Below are positions 6,639 to 14,641 of a DNA stretch of 28,608 bases, piece after piece. The position numbers were made by a program, and so were the translations under genes. The DNA comes from Candidatus Aerophobota bacterium (GTDB lineage: Bacteria; Aerophobota; Aerophobia; Aerophobales; B3-G15). Position 1 is the stretch's first letter. Every line of letters begins with the position of its first letter. The notes below the pieces were generated by a model that did not search any database, was not told the origin of the DNA, and was given only the letters and a program-made list of their open reading frames with translations. The stretch is taken from positions 1 to 28,608 of the forward strand of contig DRTT01000110.1 in assembly GCA_011372105.1 (NCBI GenBank), read 5' to 3'.

Positions 6639-7820
6639 ATGGCTTATCTTTTAAAAAAACCAACATCTGCGGATAAGCTCAGAATTCTGGGAAAAGCTGC
6701 CCAGTTTGATGTATGTGGGGTTCCGCGTTTTTTCAGCCGTATCAAGAGATTTCAAAGGTTCAAGTTCATCTATCCTGCTACAGGTAAAGGGGGTTGTGTT
6801 AGGCTTTTTAAAGTCCTTCAGACAAATATATGTGAAGGAAATTGCTTTTATTGCGCCAACAGAAAAGATAGAGACAGCTTGCGTATAAGATTTTCTCCTG
6901 AGGAACTTGCACGTATTTTTATTCAATACTATCAAAAAGGCTTTGTTGATGGTCTCTTTCTTTCCTCTGCCATTTACAACTCTCCAACTTACTCCCAGGA
7001 GGAAACATTTAAAACGCTTTACATTCTGAGAAAAAAAATCGGATATAAAGGCTATATTCACTACAAGATTCTGCCGGGAAGTGATGAAACCCTTGTAGAA
7101 AAATGTGCAGCTTTTGCTGACAGGTTATCTATAAACCTTGAGGCTCCTTCTTCTTTTTATCTTTCAAAACTATCTCTCACTAAAAAATTCAATGAACACC
7201 TCCTTAAAGGAATAAGAAAGATAGCTCTTATAAACAAAGAAAGACCCCTTAAAGCAGGAATCACAACTCAGCTTGTAGTGGGAGCCGCAGGAGAAAAAGA
7301 CAGAGATATAATTACTTTTTCTCACTTCCTTTACAAAGAATACAATCTCTGGCGAGTCTACTACAGTGGTTTTTTTCCTATAAAAGGCACTCCCCTTGAA
7401 AACAAGGCTCCCTGTAATCCTTTAAGAGAGGTAAGACTTTACCAGGCAGATTTTTTAATAAAAAAGTATGGATTTTCACCTGAGGAACTGCCTTTCCAGA
7501 AAGACGGAAACCTGCCACAGGAAAAAGACCCAAAACTTGCCTGGGCTCTGGCCCACCAGGAAATCTTCCCGGTAGAGATAAATAAAGCAGACTTCTGGGA
7601 GCTTTTAAGAGTTCCGGGAATAGGGAGAACCTCTGCCAGAAGAATTGTGGAGAAAAGAAGAAAAACAAAGATAAAATCCCTGGAAGAGCTCAAGGAAACA
7701 GGATGTGTTGTTAAAAGAGCAAGAAATTTTATAACTCTTAACGGAAAATTTTTTCCTTCTCCCTCTATGCTCTCCTCAGAAGACCTTGACCATCAGCTTT
7801 TCTTATGGGAAGAGATATAA
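6639..7820 (+). CDS. Radical SAM protein with C-terminal helix-hairpin-helix (DNA repair/modification-linked family)
   Basis: This 393-aa protein matches the rSAM_link_UDG family (TIGR03916), putative DNA repair or modification radical SAM proteins usually encoded beside a UDG-like partner. It starts with the family-type KLRILGKAAQFDVCG. The cluster-binding motif is C65-E-G-N-C69-F-Y-C72 (CX3CX2C), followed by FSPEELARIF and DGLFLSSAI. Residues about 315-365 form a helix-hairpin-helix DNA-binding region (ELLRVPGIGRTSARRIV). The catalysed reaction is unknown for the family. The usual partner (TIGR03915) is not in this window. The gene has its own promoter and ends 2 nt from the convergent DUF1385 gene. 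A start further downstream would remove family-conserved residues, so the ATG at 6639 is kept despite lacking a ribosome site. Confidence 0.85.
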   Translation: MAYLLKKPTSADKLRILGKAAQFDVCGVPRFFSRIKRFQRFKFIYPATGKGGCVRLFKVLQTNICEGNCFYCANRKDRDSLRIRFSPEELARIFIQYYQKGFVDGLFLSSAIYNSPTYSQEETFKTLYILRKKIGYKGYIHYKILPGSDETLVEKCAAFADRLSINLEAPSSFYLSKLSLTKKFNEHLLKGIRKIALINKERPLKAGITTQLVVGAAGEKDRDIITFSHFLYKEYNLWRVYYSGFFPIKGTPLENKAPCNPLREVRLYQADFLIKKYGFSPEELPFQKDGNLPQEKDPKLAWALAHQEIFPVEINKADFWELLRVPGIGRTSARRIVEKRRKTKIKSLEELKETGCVVKRARNFITLNGKFFPSPSMLSSEDLDHQLFLWEEI

Positions 7821-7822
7821 AA

Positions 7823-8785
7823 CTATTTATCAAGGGCGCTTTTTAAAGCAACAATTGCCACCTCAAGTTGCTTCTCGTCTGGTTCTTTGGTTGTCAGTTT
7901 CTGAAGCCACAGGCCGGGGACTACCAGAGCTTTCACAAAGAAGTTATCCCTTTTTCTGGCAGAAAGCTTTATTATCTCATAAGATATTCCAGCAATAAGA
8001 GGAACGAAAGCAAGCCTTATAAGTCTTTCCTGAAGAGTGTGAGGTTTTCCCAGAAATATAAATACAGCTATGCTCACAAGCATCACTATTAAGATAAAAC
8101 TTGTTCCACACCGAGGATGACGAGTTGTATATTTTTTGACATTTTCCACAGTCAACTCTTCTCCTGCTTCCAGAGTGAAAATACTTTTGTGCTCTGCCCC
8201 GTGATATTCAAATATCCTTCTCATGCTCTTCCAGCTCGTTATAATCCAGAGATATAAAAGAAAAATTGATATTCTTATTATACCATCAACAAGATTAAAT
8301 AAAAACCCACTTACAATTCCTAAAAGTCCTGTAAGAAAAAGAGGAAGATAAAAGAAAAGTAGAAGTGCAAGAAAAACCCCCATCGCCACACTCAAAGAAA
8401 GCCAGACACCTGTGAAAATTTGCTCTTTTCTCTCATTCCTGACATTTTTCCCTGATTTTTCACTCCCCTCCTCGCCCTCTTCCTCCTCAGCAAAAACTTC
8501 AGCAGAAAAGGTAAGAGCCTTTATTCCTATATAAAGAGTCTCTGCAAGAGCTATTGCTCCCCTCACAATGGGTAAATTTAAAAACCTGTATTTTTTCGTA
8601 AGAGAGACGTAGGGTTCTTTCTTCAGTACAATCTTCCCGCTACTTTTTCTCACTGCAATTGTAACCCACCGAGGAGAACGCATCATGACTCCCTCAATTA
8701 CCGCCTGACCTCCTATCTGCATTTTATCCCAGGAAACTTTTCCATTTTCTTTGCTTTCCTCAATCTGTTTTATTTTTTTCTTCAT
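7823..8785 (-). CDS. DUF1385 (YqhQ-like) membrane protein
   Basis: This is a conserved membrane protein of unknown function. From the ATG at 8785 it is 320 aa. Family motifs are QIGGQAVIEGVMMRSP (after the basic, charged N-terminus), LPIVRGAIALAETLYIGIKAL, and the His/Cys-containing stretch EYHGAEHKSIFTLEAGEELT with TTRHPRCGTSF, which could bind metal. There are about four hydrophobic spans, and an acidic low-complexity linker (EEEEGEEGSEKSG) lies between the first part and the spans. I chose 8785 because AAAGGAAAG lies just before it and it begins 13 nt after the upstream gene. The longer frame to 8845 would overlap that gene and adds an unconserved basic extension. It is the last gene of the valS unit. 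Function cannot be inferred from the neighbours. Confidence 0.85.
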   Translation of the reverse strand: MKKKIKQIEESKENGKVSWDKMQIGGQAVIEGVMMRSPRWVTIAVRKSSGKIVLKKEPYVSLTKKYRFLNLPIVRGAIALAETLYIGIKALTFSAEVFAEEEEGEEGSEKSGKNVRNERKEQIFTGVWLSLSVAMGVFLALLLFFYLPLFLTGLLGIVSGFLFNLVDGIIRISIFLLYLWIITSWKSMRRIFEYHGAEHKSIFTLEAGEELTVENVKKYTTRHPRCGTSFILIVMLVSIAVFIFLGKPHTLQERLIRLAFVPLIAGISYEIIKLSARKRDNFFVKALVVPGLWLQKLTTKEPDEKQLEVAIVALKSALDK

Positions 8786-8798
8786 AATCTTTCCTTTT

Positions 8799-9305
8799 TT
8801 ACACCTGAAAAGCCATTTCAACTGCCTCTTCGGCAGAATTTGCAATTAAAGGGGAAATCGGGAAATTTTTCAAAGCCTCGCTTATGAGCAAGCTTGACAA
8901 AATATCCGACCATCCACCCGTTCCTTTAATCACTATTGTTGGCTTTCCAATGTTTAAAGAAAGGGAAAGTTCATTTAAAGTTCCCCATCTTCCTGCGATA
9001 CCAATCACAACATCACTGCTTCTCACAATAACATAATTTCTCGCTCTTCCAAGATGAGTTGGAAGAGCAATATCAACAAAAGGATTGGCGTAATCTTTCT
9101 CCTCAGGTAAAATTCCTATGTTAAGACCACCTGCCTTCCTTGCTCCTCTACAGGCAGCTTCCATTATCCCGCCTCCCCCTCCACAAATCAGCACACCCCC
9201 TTTCTTCGCAATTAAATAACCTACCTTTTCGGCAGTTTCAAGAGCAAAAGAGGAAAGATTGGGATCATTACCGTCACTTCCACAAACTGCTATTATTTTT
9301 TTCAT
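8799..9305 (-). CDS. TIGR00725-type Rossmann protein (LOG-like superfamily)
   Basis: This is a 168-aa nucleotide-binding-fold protein related to the LOG/lysine-decarboxylase-like group. It starts KKIIAVCGSDGNDPN, has a glycine loop CGGGGGIMEAACRGARKAGG (residues 41-60), and carries GRWGTLNE (105-112) where LOG enzymes have PGGxGTxxE. The missing PGG makes AMP-cleaving activity uncertain. Its ATG overlaps the valS stop (ATGA), so it is probably translationally coupled to valS. TIGR00725 members have no firmly assigned reaction. A second, canonical LOG-family gene lies at 14642-15349. Confidence 0.82.
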   Translation of the reverse strand: MKKIIAVCGSDGNDPNLSSFALETAEKVGYLIAKKGGVLICGGGGGIMEAACRGARKAGGLNIGILPEEKDYANPFVDIALPTHLGRARNYVIVRSSDVVIGIAGRWGTLNELSLSLNIGKPTIVIKGTGGWSDILSSLLISEALKNFPISPLIANSAEEAVEMAFQV

Positions 9306-11938
9306 ATCTCAGATAAATCCTCCATTCTCTTTTTTAACTTTTCAATCTTTTCAACAAGCTGCATATTTTTTTCTTTTTCCTTTGCTACAACCTCCGGAGG
9401 TGCTTTTTTCAAAAAATCTTCTGAAGAAAGCCTTGCCCTACATCTTACAAGTTCTTTTTCTGTATCTGCTATGAGTTTTCCAATTCTTTCCTTTTCCTTT
9501 TTAACATCAAGTACCCCTTCAAGGGGAACAAAAATATCTACATCCCCTGCTATAGCTGAAGCACAAACTCCCGGTTTTTTTGCAACAGAGTCTACAATTA
9601 TTTGCTCACCTTTAACAAGAGTTTTTATATAAGAGATATTTTCTCTCAAAATATCTGCGCTTTCATTCTTTTTTGGCCGTAAGAGAACCCTAATTTCTTT
9701 CTGGGGAGGAATTCCCATCTCCGCTCTTATAGTCCTTATCTGAGTTACAACTTCCATAAAAAGAGCCATTTTCCTCTCAGTTTCTCTATCCTCAATTAAT
9801 CTTTCTTCAGGCCAGTCTGATATCATTATACTTTCTTTTTCCTTGCCTGGAAGAAGCTGAAAAATCTCCTCTGTTATAAAAGGCATAAAGGGATGTAAAA
9901 GCTTAAGGCTTCCCTTCAAAACCTTGTAAAGGATAGATTGAGATAACTTTCGCTGAGAAAGCTCGCCTTTCAACCTCGGTTTAACAAGCTCAAGGTACCA
10001 GTCACAGAAATCTCCCCATATAAACTGATAAATCTCCTGGGCAGCCTGAGGAAAACGGAAATTATCAAGATTCTTTGTAACTTCTTTCACCGCTTTTGCA
10101 TAACGGGAGAGAATCCACCGATCGAAAAGACAAAGATCAAAAGAGGATATGTCCTGCTCGGAAGGTGAAAAATCCTCCAGATTCATTAAGACAAATCTTG
10201 AAGCATTCCAGACCTTATTGGCAAAGTTTCTATATCCTTTCACCCTCTCCTCGGAAAACTTAAGATAAGGAGCATCAGTCTTCAGTGCTACAAGGGAGAA
10301 TCTGAAAGCATCTGTTCCATATTTTTCCATCATATCAAGAGGATCTATCACATTTCCCTTTGATTTTGACATTTTCTCTCCCTTCTCATCGCCAATAAGA
10401 GGATGAATATGGACTTTTCTAAAGGGAACATCACCTGTAAACTTTACTCCCATCATCACCATTCTTGCCACCCAGAAAAACAAAATATCCCATCCACTGC
10501 AGAGAAGAGAGGTGGGATAAAATTTTTTAAATTTTTCTCCCACATCAGGCCAACCAAGAGTGGAAAAAGGCCATAAACTTGAGGAAAACCAGGTATCAAG
10601 CACATCTTCTTCTTGCTTGAGGTTAGAAGAACCACACCTGCAAACTGCCGGATCAGTGCGAGCCACTACTGTTTCCCCACAATCCTGACAATACCACACA
10701 GGAAGGCGATGCCCCCACCATATCTGCCTTGAGATGCACCAATCATGAATTTTTTCAAGCCAATCAAAATAACTTCTCTTCCAGTAATCAGGATAAAACT
10801 CTATCTTACCTTCTTTAACCACTCTAATAGCATCTTCTGCAAGCTCCTTCATTCTCACAAACCATTGGGTAGAAAGATAAGGCTCCACCACCGTTCCACA
10901 ACGATAACATTTACCAAGCCTGTACACATAGTCCTCAATCTTTTCAAGATATCCACTTTTCCTGAGGTCTTCCACTATGACTTTTCTACACTCATATCGG
11001 TCAAGCCCTTTATAAATACCACCTTTCTCATTTATAGTTGCATCTTTATTGAAAATATTAACTAAGGGAAGATTGTGCCTTTTCCCAATTTGAAAATCCT
11101 CTCCATCATGGGCAGGAGTTACTTTAAGAGCCCCTGTTCCAAAGTCAGGGTCAACGTAATTATCAAAAATAAGAGGCAAAATCCTTTTCACAAGAGGAAG
11201 AACAAGTTTTCTCCCCTTAAACTTTTTATATCTTTCATCATCGGGATTCACCGCCACAGCTACGTCACCAAGCATGGTTTCAGGGCGTGTGGTAGCAACC
11301 ACCATGTAATTTTTATCATCATCAGCAAAAGGATATCTTATATAATAAAGTTTCCCCTCAACCTCCTCATATTCAACCTCAATGTCAGAGAGAGCAGTTT
11401 GACAACGAGGACACCAGTTAATTATGTAATTACCTCTATAAATATATCCCTCCTCATAAAGCCTCACAAAAACCTCTCTCACTGCCTTTGAATGAGCCTC
11501 ATCCATTGTAAAAGCTTTATCCTCCCAGCTACAGGAGACACCCAGTCTTCTCATCTGATGAAAAATTCGCTCCCCATATTTTTCTTTCCACTCCCAAACA
11601 CGCCTTACAAACTCCTTCCTACCTAACTTCTGCCGGGTAAGTCCCTCCTTCTGAAGTTCTCTTTCCACAACATTTTGAGTAGCTATCCCCGCATGATCAA
11701 TCCCCGGAACCCAGAGAGTTTCATAACCCTGCATTCTCTTAAACCTTACTATAATATCCTGCAAAGTCATGTTAAAGGCATGACCCATATGCAGGATACC
11801 TGTAATGTTTGGAGGGGGCATTACCATGGAGAAAAATTTTCCTTTCTTACCAGGACGAGGAGAAAAGTAACCTTTCTTCTCCCAGAAAGTTTGCCATTTC
11901 TCTTCTGCAATTTTTGGATTATATCTTTTTTCCATCAT
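9302..11938 (-). CDS. valS: Valyl-tRNA synthetase
   Basis: This class I synthetase charges tRNA-Val with valine. It is 878 aa. PPPNITGILHMGH holds the HIGH motif (H50-M-G-H53), GIDHAGIATQ follows, and KMSKS is at 522-526. The editing domain contains TTRPETMLGDVAVAVNP (217-231) and VTPAHDGEDF. Cys pairs (CPRC 176-179, CYRC 344-347, CQDC 417-420 with CRC 433-435) suggest zinc sites. The C-terminal helical arm (VLDVKKEKERIGKLIADTEKE) is the expected tRNA-binding coiled coil. Two ATGs lie side by side; the first overlaps the stop of a seven-codon frame. No ribosome site lies close by, and an in-frame stop just upstream excludes a longer protein. I see no T-box motif in the leader. Confidence 0.97.
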   Translation of the reverse strand: MMEKRYNPKIAEEKWQTFWEKKGYFSPRPGKKGKFFSMVMPPPNITGILHMGHAFNMTLQDIIVRFKRMQGYETLWVPGIDHAGIATQNVVERELQKEGLTRQKLGRKEFVRRVWEWKEKYGERIFHQMRRLGVSCSWEDKAFTMDEAHSKAVREVFVRLYEEGYIYRGNYIINWCPRCQTALSDIEVEYEEVEGKLYYIRYPFADDDKNYMVVATTRPETMLGDVAVAVNPDDERYKKFKGRKLVLPLVKRILPLIFDNYVDPDFGTGALKVTPAHDGEDFQIGKRHNLPLVNIFNKDATINEKGGIYKGLDRYECRKVIVEDLRKSGYLEKIEDYVYRLGKCYRCGTVVEPYLSTQWFVRMKELAEDAIRVVKEGKIEFYPDYWKRSYFDWLEKIHDWCISRQIWWGHRLPVWYCQDCGETVVARTDPAVCRCGSSNLKQEEDVLDTWFSSSLWPFSTLGWPDVGEKFKKFYPTSLLCSGWDILFFWVARMVMMGVKFTGDVPFRKVHIHPLIGDEKGEKMSKSKGNVIDPLDMMEKYGTDAFRFSLVALKTDAPYLKFSEERVKGYRNFANKVWNASRFVLMNLEDFSPSEQDISSFDLCLFDRWILSRYAKAVKEVTKNLDNFRFPQAAQEIYQFIWGDFCDWYLELVKPRLKGELSQRKLSQSILYKVLKGSLKLLHPFMPFITEEIFQLLPGKEKESIMISDWPEERLIEDRETERKMALFMEVVTQIRTIRAEMGIPPQKEIRVLLRPKKNESADILRENISYIKTLVKGEQIIVDSVAKKPGVCASAIAGDVDIFVPLEGVLDVKKEKERIGKLIADTEKELVRCRARLSSEDFLKKAPPEVVAKEKEKNMQLVEKIEKLKKRMEDLSEI

Positions 11939-11958
11939 CTTGTAATCCCATCATTCAT
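11935..11958 (-). CDS. Possible seven-codon upstream reading frame overlapping the valS start
   Basis: On the minus strand ATG at 11958 opens the frame MNDGITR and its TGA (11937-11935) overlaps the first valS ATG (11938-11936) as ATGA. AGGAGA (11976-11971) lies 13 nt upstream of this ATG but 33 nt from valS, so ribosomes could load here and pass on to valS. The sequence TTACAAGATG occurs at both starts (11965-11956 and 11945-11936), suggesting a local duplication of the start region. The peptide has no Val codons, so classical attenuation is unlikely. It may be untranslated chance sequence. Confidence 0.3.
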   Translation of the reverse strand: MNDGITR

Positions 11959-11996
11959 CTTGTAAATTTTTCTCCTGCTAAAATTATAATTAGCTC

Positions 11997-12024
11997 ATCT
12001 TATAAAACATAACCTTTCAGTCAA
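11997..12024 (-). promoter_or_regulatory. Probable promoter of the valS operon
   Basis: Reading on the minus strand, TTGACT (12024-12019), a 16-nt spacer and TAAGAT (12002-11997) lie in the gap between the transporter gene and valS. A TATAAT also occurs slightly downstream but without a good -35. The predicted leader is about 50 nt. Confidence 0.55.
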
Positions 12025-12039
12025 GATTAAAAAATATCC

Positions 12040-13452
12040 CTATCTAAAAAGGAAAAAATTTGCAACAAGAACAATTCCCACACACAAAAGCCCTGTTGTA
12101 AGAAGAGTCAACAAAGCTCCAACCTTGAACCACTGTAAAAAACCTATCTTTATCCCTCTGCGTTTTTCGAGTATTCCTAAAGCCACTATATTAGCAGGAC
12201 TTCCTATCATGGTCATGTTACTTCCAAAACAACTTCCCAGGAAAAGACCCCACCAGAGAATCTGAACGACAGGAAAGGCTACCTCTTTAACTTGAAGACC
12301 CTTAATAGCAGGAATTAATATGGAAACAAGGACTACATTGTCCATTATTGATGAGGCAATGGAAGAAACCCAGGTGACCTCACTTATAAGTAATAATGGA
12401 TGAACCCTGGCCTGGCTTTCCAGAAAGGAAGATATCAACTCAGTAATTCCCACATATTTAAAGGTGCCTGCCTTGGCAAAGAAAAGAACAAAAAAAACTA
12501 TTGTCCACCAGTCAACATGTTCCTCTATGTACATCCTTGCTTCCTCTTTTTTCCAGGCCATGGCAATCCCAGCTCCGACCAGAGGAATTGCAACTAAAAG
12601 AGTATTGGGTGGGAGAGAAAGGATCTTTTCTATATGAAGATGAGCAGATAAAAGCAAAAGGATAGTAACTAAAAGAATAATTTCTTCTTTTATCTCCCTT
12701 GTAGCAGGGACAGTTATCAGTTGTCGAAAGGTTTTATCTCCTATTGCTGCACTTTCTATCTTAGAGTCTATTGTTTTTATATCCTTTCTGTACCAAAACC
12801 ACAAAAACAAACACCCTACCAGAAGACAAAGAAGCATTGGCAGGAAAGACCAGATGAGAAAATCCCCAAAATGAAAGCCAACCTGTGTACTCAGCAAGAT
12901 TCCAGCAGGACTTCCAAGCATAGTCCCAGCACTTGCTATATTGGTTATCATTAGAGTTATTATTATAAAGGGAACAGGATTTATAAAAAAGAAATCGCAT
13001 ATCTCAAGCACAAGAGAGGTTACAAATATAATCGAGGCAACCTGCCCAACGAAGGAGGTAAGAAGAAGGGAAAGCCCTGTGATAAGCAAAAAAATTTTAA
13101 AAGCGTTGAGATTTCTTATGAGTAAAATTTTCTCAAGAAGCCAGGGGAAAAAGTCAACTTCTCTTAGAAGACCTATCAAAACCATCATCCCTATAAGGAA
13201 AAGAATAAGATCAAGGGAAGCAAACCTTATAAAGTGAGAGATATCAAGAGTTCTTGTTAAAAGAAAAGCTCCCACCCCAAGAAAAGCTATGGGAAGGTGA
13301 AACCTCCAGAAGGCAAGAGTAGTAATCACAGTGACTGTAAAAATACCAAGGGAAAGTTTCTGAGAGAAATTAAGGGGAAAAATTTCAAAACCTGTTACAA
13401 AAACAAGAGAAATCACAATTAATATAAGAACCGGAAGAATATTCTTTGCCAC
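12040..13452 (-). CDS. ArsB/NhaD-type ion transporter family protein
   Basis: This 470-aa inner-membrane transporter of the ion-transporter superfamily (ArsB, NhaD, CitMHS relatives) has about 11-12 hydrophobic spans. It shows the internal duplication of the family: ITNIASAGTMLGSPAGILLS (residues 170-188) in the first half is echoed by GSNMTMIGSPANIVALG in the second, each following a helix pair (LLLTSFVGQVASIIF; SSIASSIMDNVVLVS). A charged cytoplasmic loop near residues 220-255 separates the halves. Substrate could be Na+/H+, arsenite, or a carboxylate or sulfate; nothing nearby decides. The start is a GTG with GGTGGA 8 nt upstream. A strong promoter lies at 13502-13530, and the divergent aminotransferase gene has its own. 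Confidence 0.82.
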   Translation of the reverse strand: MAKNILPVLILIVISLVFVTGFEIFPLNFSQKLSLGIFTVTVITTLAFWRFHLPIAFLGVGAFLLTRTLDISHFIRFASLDLILFLIGMMVLIGLLREVDFFPWLLEKILLIRNLNAFKIFLLITGLSLLLTSFVGQVASIIFVTSLVLEICDFFFINPVPFIIITLMITNIASAGTMLGSPAGILLSTQVGFHFGDFLIWSFLPMLLCLLVGCLFLWFWYRKDIKTIDSKIESAAIGDKTFRQLITVPATREIKEEIILLVTILLLLSAHLHIEKILSLPPNTLLVAIPLVGAGIAMAWKKEEARMYIEEHVDWWTIVFFVLFFAKAGTFKYVGITELISSFLESQARVHPLLLISEVTWVSSIASSIMDNVVLVSILIPAIKGLQVKEVAFPVVQILWWGLFLGSCFGSNMTMIGSPANIVALGILEKRRGIKIGFLQWFKVGALLTLLTTGLLCVGIVLVANFFLFR

Positions 13453-13501
13453 CAGTAAAATCCACCGTTGCTATATTCTGATTGTTCCCTCCATTTCACA
13501 T

Positions 13502-13530
13502 ATAGTACAATAAATACAATTTTATGTCAA
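13502..13530 (-). promoter_or_regulatory. Sigma70-type promoter for the ion transporter gene
   Basis: On the minus strand TTGACA (13530-13525), a 17-nt spacer and TACTAT (13507-13502) lie about 50 nt before the GTG start. A GGAGGG tract lies within the leader. Confidence 0.72.
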
Positions 13531-13572
13531 AGAATCATAAATCAGGATAAAAAATCAAATAAGCCTGCAAAA

Positions 13573-13601
13573 TTGACTTACAATAGCAAATAGAATATAA
13601 T
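13573..13601 (+). promoter_or_regulatory. Sigma70-type promoter for the class IV aminotransferase gene
   Basis: TTGACT (13573-13578), a 17-nt spacer and a perfect TATAAT (13596-13601) lie 44 bases before the ATG at 13646. A GGAGG ribosome site sits just before the ATG. It is divergent from the transporter promoter, with 42 bases between the two -35 boxes. Confidence 0.75.
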
Positions 13602-13645
13602 TTTGTGTACGCAATAAGACAAAATGTAAGGAACCGGAGGAATAA

Positions 13646-14620
13646 ATGGACATAAAAATTTTATCTAAGGAGGAAATATTTTCGCCAACTCCCAGCTGGC
13701 GCACACCAGGCTCCTCTAATTACTTTGCCATGTATTCAAGCGTCTTTGGTGGGATTGTAACTGACCCCTCCTTAATGGTTATTCCTCTTGACGACCATAT
13801 GGTCCACAGAGGAGACGGTATATTTGAAGCTTTCAAATGCGTAAACGGCAACATATATAACCTTGATGCACATCTTGCGAGATTGGAGAGGTCTGCAAAA
13901 CTTATCTCCCTTAAATTGCCGTTTGATCTTGCCACCATAAAGAAGATTATTATAAAAACTGTGGCAACAGGGGGTAGGAAAGATTGTATTGTGCGTGTAT
14001 TTGTTTCTCGAGGGATAGGAGGATTTGACTGCTCTCCCAGAGAATGCGAAAAAAGTAACTTATATGTTGTTGTCATCTCTCCCTGGAAAGCTCCTGAACA
14101 TTTTTACACACAGGGAGTAACAGCAATAACGAGCAAAATCCCGGCAAAACCTTCTTTTTTTGCACAGGTGAAATCCTGCAACTATCTACCAAATGTACTT
14201 GTGGAGATGGAAGCAGAAGAAAATAATGTAGACTTTGCTATAATGCGAGATGAAAAAGGATTTATCGCAGAAGGAGCTACTGAAAATGTAGCTATTGTAA
14301 CAAAAGAAAAAGTGTTTGTTTATCCCCGATTTGACCACATTTTAAGAGGAACCTCTCTTCTAAGAGGGGTTGAACTTGCAAGAGAATTAATTAAAATGGG
14401 TATCCTCAGAAATGTAATCCAAAAAGATATATCTGTTGAGGAGGCTTATGAAAGCTCGGAAATGCTTATATTTGGAACAGGGCCTAATGTTCTTCCTGTA
14501 GTTAAATATGATGGAAGAAAAATCGGAGAAGGGAAACCAGGTCCTGTTTTTCATGCACTTTTTAACCTGTTTCAAAAGGATACAACAGAAAATAAGGAGA
14601 TCCTTACACCTGTATTTTAA
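13646..14620 (+). CDS. Class IV PLP aminotransferase (BCAT/D-amino acid aminotransferase/ADC lyase family)
   Basis: This 324-aa fold-type IV PLP enzyme is most likely an amino-acid transaminase. Recognisable parts are the substrate-loop start PLDDHMVHRGDGIFEAFK (residues 47-64), HLARLERSA, the PLP-linked lysine K176 in QVKSCNYLPNVL, and the cofactor-binding E209 in GFIAEGATENVAIV, followed by the LRGTSLLRGVELA phosphate-binding region. Branched-chain, D-alanine and aminodeoxychorismate enzymes share all of these, and I cannot separate them safely. It runs about 30 residues longer than typical D-alanine aminotransferases at the N-terminus. The Liv transporter far upstream does not decide the substrate. 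A strong promoter and GGAGG site precede it, and a LOG-family gene follows 21 nt downstream. Confidence 0.85.
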   Translation: MDIKILSKEEIFSPTPSWRTPGSSNYFAMYSSVFGGIVTDPSLMVIPLDDHMVHRGDGIFEAFKCVNGNIYNLDAHLARLERSAKLISLKLPFDLATIKKIIIKTVATGGRKDCIVRVFVSRGIGGFDCSPRECEKSNLYVVVISPWKAPEHFYTQGVTAITSKIPAKPSFFAQVKSCNYLPNVLVEMEAEENNVDFAIMRDEKGFIAEGATENVAIVTKEKVFVYPRFDHILRGTSLLRGVELARELIKMGILRNVIQKDISVEEAYESSEMLIFGTGPNVLPVVKYDGRKIGEGKPGPVFHALFNLFQKDTTENKEILTPVF

Positions 14621-14641
14621 CTTTTAGAAAAGAGGTAAAAA

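Noticed and set aside
8786..8845. A longer N-terminus for the DUF1385 protein starting at 8845.
   Set aside because: It would overlap the preceding gene by 47 nt and adds a basic unconserved stretch, while the ATG at 8785 has a good ribosome site.
11939..12039. A T-box leader upstream of valS.
   Set aside because: The gap is only 101 nt and lacks the conserved T-box sequence and specifier stem-loop; no terminator/antiterminator pair is visible.
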